Made by a program: the position numbers and the translations under genes. Below are positions 32,269 through 45,000 of a stretch of DNA of 64,000 nucleotides, piece after piece. The stretch's first letter is position 1. Each line of letters begins with the position of its first letter. The notes beneath the pieces were generated by a model that was not told the origin of the DNA, did not search any database, and was given only the letters and a program-made list of their open reading frames with translations. The DNA is taken from positions 2,294,001 to 2,358,000 of the forward strand of contig JAGVRJ010000005.1 of the NCBI GenBank assembly GCA_019059635.1, read 5' to 3'. This stretch comes from Proales similis (taxonomy: Eukaryota; Rotifera; Eurotatoria; Ploima; Proalidae).

Positions 32269-32806
32269 ATGAATCCGAATTATCCCGGCCGACCAGGTGA
32301 GGCATTCTCCTCTCTTTGATTCGAAAACCATTTCACCTTATTCAAAACGAATCTAGGAAACCCAACTTTCAATTCGAGCGTAAGTCATTTACACCTCATA
32401 ACACTGACTTAGTTAGACCCAGTTCATAATTTGCGCCCGTTTTCGATTTAAGTATCCCACCGGCCAACAGCCGTATCCGGGAGCAGGAATCTTCCCGAGT
32501 GTGGGAGGCCATCCCAGTGCTCCATTCCCACCGTCAGTGTCACCAGCTCTGCCGGGGCCTTTTCCAGGATCAAGCATCTATCAACCGGTCCCGAATCCAG
32601 GATGGAACCCACACCCGTCATATCCTGCCACAAGACCGACTTACCCAGGAAGTTCGACGAGTTATCCCTCGCCATTTAGCCCGCCACCTCCGCCACCATC
32701 ATCGTCTATTCGCCCCACTTACCCTGGTGCACCAAGCGCCCACTCGGGTCAATTTGTTCCTTCGTCCAATCCTCGCTATCCGAGCTATCCCCCTCCGCGT
32801 TACTGA
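32269..32806 (+). CDS. Pro/Tyr-rich protein: annexin N-terminal tail without an annexin core
   Basis: Three exons: MNPNYPGRPG (32269 on), NPTFNSS, and a long one starting YPTGQQPYPGAG and ending NPRYPSYPPPRY. Exon sizes, phases and openings mirror the tail exons of annexin copy 2 (YPTGSNFPN). The frame then ends in a stop. No annexin repeat follows: the next 100 bp lead into the convergent KAT8 gene. A poly(A) signal lies 26 nt after the stop, so this looks like a complete short gene, not a gene cut by assembly. About 120-130 aa, almost entirely Pro, Ser, Tyr and Gly, with a PPPPPP run. It is most simply a partial tandem duplicate that kept the low-complexity tail. Whether it is expressed is unknown. 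Confidence 0.7.
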
Positions 32807-32831
32807 ACGCGTGAGCTTATTTCATGTCTAA

Positions 32832-32837
32832 AATAAA
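32832..32837 (+). terminator. Poly(A) signal AATAAA for the Pro/Tyr-rich gene
   Basis: Canonical hexamer 26 nt after the stop. It lies about 75 bp from the stop of the convergent KAT8 gene, so the two 3' ends probably overlap or abut. Confidence 0.6.
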
Positions 32838-32913
32838 GACTCAAACTTGTTTTATTAGACAATGAGATGAGTTGGCGAGGGAGAAAAAGTGTGTCTGAGA
32901 CAAATGCTGGAGG

Positions 32914-34246
<1,333 letters not shown>

Positions 34247-34558
34247 TCTCACAGCGTTTGAGATTTAACACGCCGCTTGAACGACTTTGCACTGGCCACT
34301 CACTCGGGCTATTAGAAGAAAAACAAACAAGCAATCGCTGAAAATGCATAAGAATTTCTCGACCCAGAGCAGACAAAGACTTCTCAAAGAGCCGTTTTAA
34401 ATCGGTCACATTGGCCTGATTTAATGAGCGAACAAATATTTTCAATTTGTTTTGGACGATGATTTTTGTTTATTACAAATCCGAGCCAGAATGTCTTGAA
34501 GAGGATGAAAAGTGATTCTTATGTGCTTAAATTAGATCTACAACCAGTGGTAGTCATT
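34247..34558. other. Short intergenic region between KAT8 and PSMB2
   Basis: About 310 bp that must hold the KAT8 promoter and the PSMB2 3' UTR. No other signal seen. Confidence 0.45.
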
Positions 34559-35463
34559 TCAGTGGGTGTCCATGGTCTCCATGCGCGCGCTCGCTATTTC
34601 TTGACTAATTTGATTCGACTTGGAGATTATTGGCGGCAGATCTCGGATGCCTTTCGCGTCCACAACTCTGACCAGGAACGACGGTAGACTGACCAAGAAG
34701 CGCTTTTGAATCTATTCGAACATGAACAGTGAAAGCATGAGGTCAGTTTTGAAGGCTACAATGAGCCGAGTGCTGCCTTGTACAAACCTCGTTGACAATT
34801 TTATGCAAAAGCTCAACAGCCTCGTCGACGCTCATGTCTTTTTTGTAATACTTGTCGCAGATACTGAGGCCGAAAAATGAACCATAGCCGTGGATGGCGA
34901 ATGGAACTCTCACACAAGACGCCAAATAGTCCATGTAATAAAGCGAAGCGCCGTCGTCTTTGTCGTAACCGGCAACGAGCAAATTGACGTTGTATGGCTC
35001 CTAGAGGAGCAGATTTGACGAGGACTCTTTTAATGCACTGAACAAAGAAATGCTCTTACTCTGCTTCGGAGGCTCTGGGCCAACTCGCGACGAGTAAAGT
35101 TCACTGCGGCGTGGGTGGACAGATCAAAGCCTTGATTGGAAATCAGAAATGATCTTCTTCAATCCCTCCCCCCTTTCCTCATTCTAATTACCGTTTATCA
35201 TTCGATAAAGCTGAACGTTTCTTTGAATATATTCGGCGAATTGCACCTTGTCGCCAGGCTCGCCAGTCACCAACATCACGTTTTGCTCGTTGAGCTTGAA
35301 TAGTTTGTCCTCGTCTGTGTTCAATAGTAAAGCATCTGGCTTTCAGACTGCGTAGAATGGTCTAATGATTACCATGCTTCATAACCACAATGCTGTGGGC
35401 TTGGTTGGTGTCGGCCGCCACCAGCACAAAGTCTTTTCCCGTGATGCCAATCAAGCACTCCAT
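34559..35463 (-). CDS. PSMB2: Proteasome subunit beta type-2 (20S core beta4)
   Basis: This is a non-catalytic ring subunit of the 20S proteasome. It starts [18 protein letters not shown] at 35463, with no propeptide or N-terminal catalytic Thr, as expected for beta4. [51 protein letters not shown] and [11 protein letters not shown] are close to animal PSMB2. A last exon joined after HKIVNE (intron about 34711-34787) gives [12 protein letters not shown] and [12 protein letters not shown], matching the family C-terminus, and ends at 34559. Without that splice a short read-through stop would truncate it. At least four short introns are present. It shares a 77-bp divergent spacer with the thioesterase gene. 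Confidence 0.95.
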
Positions 35464-35540
35464 TTCTGTTCTCAAATAAAGTTGTCTGAATAAAAAGCAA
35501 GCGAATGAGCGAACGGGAGTGGGAGAGCGAGGATTAGAAG
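35464..35540. promoter_or_regulatory. 77-bp divergent spacer, probable bidirectional promoter
   Basis: Only 77 bp separate the PSMB2 start (-) from the upstream thioesterase start (+). Both promoters and 5' UTRs must fit here or overlap. I see no clear TATA box. If the thioesterase starts at the later Met (35720), the spacer grows to about 256 bp. Confidence 0.5.
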
Positions 35541-36688
35541 ATGCATGTTGTTAAAAAGAAGCTCAATTTCAAATTTAACAAAATCATCGCTGCCGACGTC
35601 TACTCGCTTGGCAATCAAGTTTTGCAGCGAGTCATGCGACCTGTAGACAAATGTAAAGATTAAACTGCGCGGCAGACTGAAACTGAAAAATTGTCAAGTT
35701 CACCTTCAGCTGATGAGGAATGTTTCAGGTGCCCAGACACGCATTTGTTGAGCTCAATAATCCGAGGGCAAATGATCAGCTCCTGATTATGATCGCCGGC
35801 ATTGAGGGCGTGTGCGATCCTTTCAGAGAGATCGCCAAAAGCATGGAGGCGTCCAATGTAAAAGTAATTGGCCTTGAGTTTTCAACTCAGACTCCAACGC
35901 AATCAATAGAGTTGATGGCTCGTTTCTACAAAGATCTCATCGACTTTCACTTCGATGAGAAGCAATTCAAACGCCTCTCAATTCTGGGATATTCGTTCGG
36001 GGGCTTGATTGCGATCGAGCTGGCACACTTGTACTCCGATCGAGTATCAGCGTTGATTTTAGTCGAGTCTTCGCATACTTTCCTCCAAGTCGGAGCATTT
36101 GCAAACGCCAAACAACTTGGCAAAGTAATTGAGAAGGGAAAAGACATATTCGCGGACAAACAAGTGTTCACTGGCACTCTGGCCGTGCTCATAAAGGCCG
36201 TGCTTTCAATATCTGAATCTAACTTCAAGCAGCAAATTTACGAGCACCTGAGGAATCAACAGTGCGACCAGTTGGACCAAGTCATTCGGACGGCATTCGA
36301 TTACATCAAAAGCAAAGACTTGTTTGAGTTTGAAAGCGACGAGCAACGTAGACAGCTGGAGGAGTACATCAAGGTGCTCATACTCAAATCGAACGCCGCC
36401 TACAAGTACGCGTCGGACAAACAACTCAAACAAGCGACCTATTTGATTCGAGTCCAAAACTTTCTGTACTCTAAACATCTTGAAAATTTATTTTTCATGA
36501 AAGATGGTAAAATGCACAAAGCTCATTTCGATTCGACCGATTTCGATCTAAAGCTCATATGTGCCAAGCCAGTTGTCTATCCTCTCTCCAAAGGAAGCCA
36601 TTTTACTCTGTTCTACGAGGCTCAAAATGAGCTTTTGCACATTCTTCTTTCAATAATCAAACGAAATCAACAAACCAGTAAACTCTAA
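35541..36688 (+). CDS. Stand-alone fatty-acid-synthase-type thioesterase (alpha/beta hydrolase)
   Basis: The family hydrolyses acyl groups from the acyl carrier protein of fatty acid synthase. Residues match the FAS thioesterase domain: IAGIEGVCDPFREIA (family PIEG loop), then the nucleophile Ser in ILGYSFGGLIAIEL, and a C-terminal GSHFTLF that carries the catalytic His. Exons 35541-35642 and 35729-36688 join in phase; the first gives MHVVKKKLNFKF... The alternative is a single exon from Met 35720. PSMB2 begins 77 bp upstream on the other strand, so this cannot be the last exon of a full FAS gene. It is therefore a free-standing enzyme comparable to OLAH, or a duplicate of the FAS domain. Cytosolic, no signal peptide. 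Confidence 0.8.
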
Positions 36689-36879
36689 TTACGCCGGATC
36701 GGTGGCTTTTCGTCAAAAAAATTCAACTTTATCTAAATTTAAATTAATTAAATATTAACCCAACTGAAATGAAGACGCTCATCGATTGTTCAGCTTACCC
36801 TATCGGCTGGCTCGTTACTTAATTTCAAACTTTAAAATCAGCCCAAGATTTGATGAGGAGAATGAACTGCTGTTACTTA

Positions 36880-39029
36880 CTAAGGATAGAAAAGACGAAA
36901 GCAAAAGGCCAAATCAGATGAGAGATCACGACCCAATTCGTAGACAATCAAATAGAGGCCAGGGTCAAGTCTTAGACTCAGACACCATTGAAGTGACTCG
37001 TCGTACCATTTCGAATGCTCTTGCTGCCATTTCTAGGTTAAAAACCATCAGAGTTGTGTCATAATGGCTTGAATCGCCTGCTTATTTAATAAGCGAGGCA
37101 AAGTTTTACTTCATTTTGTTGCGAATATTTAAATATTCTCAAGCTGATAAGCTCATTCTGTTTGGATCTAAATCTTCGCCTTATCCACTCTTGAACAAAT
37201 GAAAGGACCAGTTCTATTGGTTCGGAGCCGGAGACGAATAATTTGAATTTTTTAAAATAAGAATCATCTTCAGATTCAAGGACAATCGTGAGCAAGGTCA
37301 AAGAAGTTGAGTATTAAGCACCTTACCCCATGAGAGCTTTCTCACGGCAGCTGGCAGTGTGCTGTTAAGAGTCTTACTCCTCCATGAACCCACTAGTCTC
37401 TTTGCGTTCAATTTTAAGCTTACATCTCGTGAGCTAGGTCTCTTGAGCTTACAGTGAACTTCTTCAGCCTATCCAAGTCCCAGTTGTTCCTCATCTCGAT
37501 CTTTTTACTCGGTTCTAAGTTGCAAACTGTGACCTTGGAAAAGCATTTTAGAAAATTCTCTGACGGCATCCTTAATTTAGTCAGGTTTGAGCAGGCGGAG
37601 TTAAATGTCATTAACAAGCTAAAATACCAAAATTCTCCAACGCTTGACTCTGGAGCCCCACTCTGCTTCAGCTTTGTTTCTAAAATCTGATACTCTTTGG
37701 TCCTGGTCAGAATTGAACTAAGGAAAATACGATGCTTTTCTTTTCAAATCCCGTCTTACTTCTTCAGACTTTCGGGTGTGTTGAATGGATTGTGAACTCG
37801 CAGGAAACGCTGATTTTCACATTGAAACGTCTGGGTCACCAGATAGAAGTGAACTTTGTACAAGCCAAATTTACGCGCCATGTTCTCCTTTATGGCCAGG
37901 GTAGACAGTGTCAACTCAGCAGCCAAAGTCGAGGTTAGCTTACGTCTTCTAGAATGCATCCAACCATGTCGCTTCGTTCAACTGCAAGTTCAATAATGTC
38001 AAGCAAATCTTTTGATTGAAGCTTCTCAGGGTCGTCTGAGTTCTCGAGCATCTTTGCCACTTCATATTGCTCGTGAAGGCCACCGGACATGAACAGAGCA
38101 GCGTCCTCGAATAGACATCTCTCTAGCTCGTCGTAATTACCAATGAACCTTCAAACACGCTCTTTTATGATTTGATTTACTTGCATGCCTTCTCTTGTCG
38201 AGTTACTTTGCCAATGCCTTCTCAACCAACGGAACCCAGAACTCGTTTGGATAAACAGCGTTCTGTGAGAAGAGCAGCTTGTAGCTGCTATCCGTCGGCA
38301 AATAGTCGTCAATTACAACCTCTTGCCATGCTCCTAATTTCCAGAATCTGAAACGATAAGCTCCTGTCTGCGAGTTGCTTTTGAGCACGTTGTCAGCAGG
38401 CACAACTGTCTCAAGTAAGAAACAATTGCGAGTCAGGCCCATTATCGCGCCAACGTAGAAGCAACTGCTTATCCACGACTGATGGATGTCGCTCACGTTG
38501 AAATATCGAGCATACTTATCGCCATTGATCAACTCGAGCGGAGCCTTGCCTCTCTCGTCGAGCACAAACTCCGCTACTTGACCGCCTCGAATTCGGCTCT
38601 TTTTGGCGATATCCTGGAGCTCATATTCAAAAACTGGACAGGATTAAAATCGAACTTAACTGATACCTGAATTCGATTCCAGCGAATTGCTGAATTCATC
38701 TCTTTCCGATCCCTGGCCCTTAATCGTGTTTTTAACGAAAGGTACAGAGGAGAATGCTCATCCTCGACTATCGAGGAGATAACTCTGACAAAATAAGGGT
38801 CCTCGAATTGGTTTTGGCTGCTGCGAATTGTAGATATGCACTGGGAGAGAAATAGCTGAACAGAGTCGACCGATATCAGGCCATCGTCGGCACAGCTCTC
38901 GAAATTATCGAGACGAATCGCCTTCTTTTTTAACTTGGGACTTTGGCTCTTGCCGATTGCACTCTGCTCTTCTTTGCTTGGCTCACAGCTTTTGACTAGC
39001 CCGCAGAGTCCGCAGCAGCTTTTGGGCAT
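36880..39029 (-). CDS. Divergent calpain cysteine protease: protease core plus C2-like domain III, no EF-hand domain
   Basis: Calpains are calcium-regulated intracellular proteases. Early exons (minus) are 39029-38667, 38613-38207, 38148-37944 and 37887-37760; several more follow. The core reads SSCFYVGAIMGLTRN for the family's GDCWFLAALASLT (Cys kept, Trp replaced by Phe), FRFWKLGAWQEVVIDDYLP, NEFWVPLVEKALAK, KVHFYLVTQ for KGHAYSVTG (His kept) and HNPFN for RNPWG (Asn kept). GEFW joins MPSENFLKCF across a ~66-nt intron. Domain III shows LVGSWRSKT, then a last exon with RLDPGLYLIVYEL matching PPGEYVIVPSTF. It stops right after that domain. The N-terminal 120 residues are unrecognised. Triad residues remain, but the surrounding positions are unusual, so activity is uncertain. 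Confidence 0.8.
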
Positions 39030-42000
39030 TTTTCTCACTAAAATATTTTTATTCCTTCAAATCTCTTTTTCGCCCACTTTTCTCTGTTCTCCCAAATTCG
39101 ATTACGCTCTTGCTTTTCTAGTTTTATTTGATTATAGACTCGAGCGCTGGTTGAAATTTGAAAGCGAGGTGAAAAGAAACTAAAATTTCAAGAAGGAAAG
39201 CAAAACTAGGATAGACAAGGCAAATAGTTTCGATTTGAGGCTGAGTTAAAGTCCAATTAGGTGACTCTTGTGATTTGAATTAAAATAAATTTCATACGTC
39301 AGTGAAACACATTTACGCGCTTGACATGGCGTCTAGAGTCTGTGAGACACCATGCGCGACAAATTCAGCTCACCTGAAACATGCGAGCTGAGAAATGAGA
39401 TGACGGATGCATCGATCATGATTTGGTGTTTAGATGAAAAACCTGAATGTGCGCTTGTGTCGCTGCGCCTGCTTTTGTCTAATTCAACAAGTTGGGTGGC
39501 AAACACGAGTTGCTCATGCATGCTTTCGCTTTATGTTTGTGTCTTTTTGCTCTCGTTCAAAAAGCTCACTCGCGACTCGAATGAGTGTCTAGAAGCACAC
39601 ACTGCAACTCAAGCTCGCCGTGTCCCATTTATTCAAGTACAGCTCTTTCATGGGCTTGTCAGACCATTCTAACGTTATCATTATCGTCATTTGCTGTGAG
39701 TGCTTTGTGACATTGTCACAACTCTAAAGAGTCACAAATCAAGCTCACTTGCAAACGCGAGCCCAACGAGAGGTGCTTCAAACTTTACGTTATATAATTC
39801 AAGTGCGCTGGAGTCAAATCCTTATCGTGTGCTAGTCCTCGCCGAGACCTATTTTTATCGTCACACGGCTTTCGTGTCCGAGAATGGCGTGAACTGTCCT
39901 TTCGAGCCAGGCCATGCTCAGATCTCTCTGCTTTTCAACCCAAATCGGCGACTCTCAGCCCCTATTATTTGTCGTCCTCGTTCTCTCTCCTTCTTTTTAT
40001 TCATTTTGTCAACAACTCGTCTTTCTGAAATTCTCGGGAGACCACCGAGGCGCCGGGTTTCTCTAAAGTAATTTTTGTGTGCTTACGTGCCGTTTTGTAA
40101 ACGAATGCATGAGTAATGAATTGATTCGAATGGTTTCATTCACTAGTATTCAAAGCTCAGGAAGTAAATGAGTTTGCGAGATTGACTTAATAAGAGCGAG
40201 TGTTTCACTACGACTAGGGCGAATTACGGCTAGGACGGCATTGCTGATGGCGTACTGTAGATAGAGCAAGACGAAATGTCGATTAAATCATCGGATAAAC
40301 GTTGTTCAGGAATCAAGTCGATGCCGCCTCGAGCTATTTATTATCTCATTGTCTGACTGAATTCAGAGCTAGCTCAGTCTGCTCAGCCAAGACAGGATGT
40401 GCCAGTTCCATGAGGCCAAAATAGTTTAGATAAGCAAAAGATAGTAATTGTCGAACGAGGCAAGATATTTGGATAATGATCACCGCTAAGCGATTCTATC
40501 GCCTATTTGGCAGTGAATCAATCCAAAATTCAATTAACCAGAGCATGAGCGAACCGGCAGGCTTAACTGTGTCTTGATCGCTCGTTCAGTACACCTGGTC
40601 GCTGCCTCTCTGAGCAGCTTGCTAAGATCCGTCAGCGATCTGTTTGCTGGCGCTCATCCGCGCACCGAGAAACGCCCGTGCAAGCGCTCGTCCTCATCAA
40701 GCTTTGTGATGATCAGGATTACTAGCGATCCGTTTCAAGTTATCGACGCGAACGCAATTGCAATAACTATCGTCGATGCTGCCTCTGCTACGGCTGCTTT
40801 TGTTTCTTTTACTTCGACTGAAAGCGATCACTGCATATGAGCGGTTGATAATTTTCAGATAATTCAGGAGGCCGCGAGATAAAGCCGCGCGTCGATGATC
40901 GGCTCCAATCGACTAGCGGCATGATGATGATGATGATGATGATTTCAAAATTGTGAGGAATTTCCATTTGCCTTTGATAAGAAGCATATGAAGACGAGTT
41001 TGGCGAGAGTGCGAGAATAGTCGAAGATAATTGAAGTGGCATAGTTTTGTCGAGCGCCTGGGTTCGTTAATGCGTCATCGACGATATATTAGGCTTAGCA
41101 AGGCAGCGGCTACCATTGGGCGCGTACAATATACCCTCAAAGCTTCTTCTCTCTCTCTCCTTTCTCTTCCATCTCTGACTTGATCTCTCGATCTCTTTTC
41201 TGCATTCGCTCTCATCGAGCCGTCTCTCTTTCTCCGCCATCCATGCGTGTGTCAGAGAAGCGCATTGATAAGCAACTCTGCCTGCAACTTTCTCAATCTA
41301 TTTCTTTCTCTCTCTCCCCCTCTTTCTTTATATTTAATTACTCGATGATTTTTGCGGAACGATGCGCGCAATCACTTTTCGACGAGCCTGAATTGCCAAC
41401 TTTACACGGCAGAAGCTTTATAATTTACAACTCGCAGCCATTTTCAGCCCAGTTTCTCTTTTTTGGCCTCTATTCAATTTTTAAATTTCTTTCGCCTCAT
41501 AAGGAACGATTCGCGGTCCGATTTTGAGCCATATTTGTCTACACCCTTTAGAACCACGGCACTGCGATATTAGCTCGGGAAGATATTGAGCTTGTTTTTT
41601 TTCACAATCCTCCGGAGTGTGAGCTTATGAGGAAGTGGGCCCGAATAGCGAGTAAATAGAGAACGCTTTATGTTTGGACTGAATGCGATTCGCTGCTTGC
41701 ACGCGTCGGAACCCGCTTGACTGCGACTTATGTCGACTGTGTGTGCACAAATGGCGGCGTTTGATTGGTTCTGCGAAGTTGCAAACGCGAATCAGAACGC
41801 GCGATAGAAGCCAAGACGGCATCGTCGAGAGCGACTTAATTCGCCTCATCGATGTGACGCCAGACCCCCGTGCCCGCGCATTAATGCGAGCTGACTCGGC
41901 AGCCTGCGGAGTAGTATGCCTACTGAATGAAGAGTGATGAGTTTTGGCCGCCTTGTGTTCGATTATCATCATCGTCAGCTCATCGACATTCGGTCGGTTT

Positions 42001-45000
42001 TGCGAGCAGTAGCAGCAGCGGATTGTAGTAAAAGAAGCAGAAGCGGCAGAACAGCAGCGGAGCAAAGGCACAAAATCAATCATTTGAACAAATATCAACC
42101 ACGCTCGGCAGCACGTCGTCGACGAGCCCATAAAATATGCTGCATCTGGATGCGTGTCCTAACCGGAGCCGACCTAACCGGCAGTCTAATTGCAAGCGGT
42201 GATAAAAACGAGGCGAATTATGAACGAAAACGATCGCTTTAAGTAATTATCTCTTCGCCACTGCAGATTCAGCCTTCTTCTCCTGCTTCTTGTTGGTTAG
42301 CGCTGCCGCCGCCGCCGCTTAACTCGACTCTACTTGTTGCTCGACACAAGCCCGTCTTGCACTTAATCACATTTTTGCTGCTTCTTCACCCCTGAAACAC
42401 TAATGACTCGACCTGAAAACGGTTTTAAGCAATGGGATGCCGGCGCGCGTTCGCACCATTCTGCCGGCAATCACGCTCGCAGCGCTCAAGCATCGCAAAT
42501 CAAATTTGAATTAATTCTTTAGATTTATCTGTTTTAAAGCGCCCGTGGTCGCCCATTTATCATGCTTGACTACGTATCGACTAGCATTGCGATCACTCAG
42601 CAAAGCCACGAATAAACGCCATCATTCAAGACGAGATGAGCGAGTTCGTCTGTAGCGGCGTATATGCGAGTGAGTGTGTGTGCCTGCTTGGTGCCATTAA
42701 GCGTGGCTTGTCCTAATTTTGCCAACCAGGCCCAAGTCAGCGCCCGGCCCCGAGTCACAATAGGCCAAGTGGGTGGCGCTGTACTGAGTGCTCGGCCGTC
42801 TCGTAAAGTAACGCGGTTGGGATCTGTTTTGATTCGGGCTCATTCAGATTAGGAGAAGGCGTAGAATAGATCGTCTCAATGGTATAGTTAGTTGGTGTGC
42901 TGTCGAGCTCGCCGCAAAGTGAGCACCGGGGAGCTATCAGATCCCGTTCGTGGTGCGCGCGACGATGCCATGCCAGCCAATCAATAATGATTCTGAATGC
43001 ATTAAATGTCAAGAATCAAATGTTGTGATGATAACGCCGCCTTTCTTCTCGCGTAATCGGCCAAGCAATTCTTGTGCGAGGCTCGAGCTATCATGGCTGC
43101 TCAACTCATCAACTGAGATACTAGCCCGCGCGCCCGACTCGCGGTGCCAGTGCCGCTTTTATTCGCAGCTGAATGTTTTCCTTCGGATTACGCGTAAATA
43201 AATAAAGTGGCGTCGAAGCGACCTAGCTCGATTGTGCCGCCACCGCCGCCGCGTTGGGTATGCGCGCATTTTCTTTGCCTCTGCATTTAAGACTCGTCTC
43301 GTACGGGACCGATGCCTCAGAGTATTTGTGTATTTGTGCCTTTTGTTGGCCTATGTGGCACTGAGCGCGTTGATAATTGGTTTGACTTTCAGAGGAGACC
43401 CAAGTGATTAGGGGATGCCTTATGCCAAGCTATTCTCTTTTCGGCTAAATTCAATCTATCTTCGAGCGGCACTGGCAGTTCCAATATTGTTCTGGTGCCA
43501 ACGCCAAGCGTCTATATGTGAGCGTGTGTTGGGTGTGCGCGGGTGCCAGCGCTCAGGTTGCAAGCGCACTAAACGCAGATCGCCTTGCAAGCAAGCAAGC
43601 GGGCCGCTCTTAACGAGCATCGCTTTCATTCGGTGATTGATTTTTGGTGCTCTGCCATCGAGATCGCTCTGGCGGCATCTCGACTGCTGCTGCGGCTAAT
43701 TGCGGCAATTAATTAGGCCAAGACAACTGTTGAGATGAGCGATGAAGAAAAGTCAAACGTTCACTTTGATTGAAAGCTCAGTAATGGAGACGCTCGGCAA
43801 GTCCTCGTCTCTTATTCGCTCTTTCCTTTCCAATTTGCTCGCATTCTATTCATCGCTCACCAAAGCGGCAGTCAGCTAAGGAATTCTCTTTCGGTTATCA
43901 GCGACAGTCGGGCCACCCACAAGTGACGCTCGGTGGCTTTTTTTCTACTTTTGATATTTTTAATGAATCCAACCTAGTTCCCATTTCAAGCTCTAGCAAG
44001 AGATAGTAGCTGTTAGGGACGATGAATTGACGCTTTCGAAAGCGGGCAGAGCTTGAGTGGCAAAGAGACCAAAAGCTATTTCTCTTATCACTTCTCTCAT
44101 GCGTCACTTGGCTCGTCGCGATTCAAAGTTTGAGTGAACCAAAGAGGGAGCGAAAGAGAGAGAGACAATAAATCGGGTCCAATGTGAAGACTCGCCAGGT
44201 CATATTCCAGTGTGCGAGCCAGAAATTTTTATGAACGGTCGGGTTTGGTGTGTCGAGCCGCACGAGCAGTGAAAGTATTTCGGCGAATCGGCGCAATGTA
44301 TCTTGGAGTCGCAAAGAAAGCGAGAGCGTGCGAGAGTTCCACATTATGATGATGGCGCGCGCGCTGCCTGAATAAACAAACGGCATCCAGTTGACCTTAG
44401 GTCTAAGTGGGCCAAGAATGGCATCGTCGCTAACATCTGGCCGCTGCCATCCTATCTTATCTGCTAATGCTTCTATTCTATCGTTGCTGAGGCGGCAGTG
44501 GCAGGCCAACCTTAGAGCGACTCGAACAAGCGGTAATTAATCGATGCTGCTTCATAAACAAACGCCGAGTCTGTTTTATTTCATGTGCGTCCTGCAGAAG
44601 CGCTTTGAATTCCTTCTACTTTATTTATCTTGGTCGTCCTGCTTGGCATTAATTACTTTCGGAGGCGAGCAGCGACGTCAGAGAACGCGCCGCAGTTATT
44701 TATTTGAACTAGATAAAGCCGCTCGTCCTCAACGGGCCGCGAGCTCAACAACAAAAATGCTTCAAGACTTCGTCTCCTAGTTTAAATGCCAATTCGGCTG
44801 GTCGGAATCCTCAAGCTACGGCGCTCCGATAAGTCAGCTTCGTTCTCAGATTTACTAGCGTCGTCGTTTGCTTCGCTTTTCCTTAATTGGCTGTCGACCG
44901 GCTTTAATTTGATTTTATGTCGTCAACTGCACCAATGTCGCTCGCTTTTCACTCATCTCAACTTGGCTCATTCATCGCATTTCCGAGCCGAGATTGATAA

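Noticed and set aside
35541-36688. Thioesterase as the last exon of a full fatty acid synthase gene
   Set aside because: PSMB2 on the other strand begins within 77 bp upstream, leaving no room for the rest of a synthase on this strand.
36786-37064. 92-aa plus-strand ORF after the thioesterase
   Set aside because: It is antisense to the last calpain exon, which matches the family end of domain III.
41625-42131. 168-aa minus-strand ORF in the gene-free region
   Set aside because: Longest ORF there, but its composition is that of read-through DNA (Arg/Ser/Cys-rich), with no motif and no partner exons.
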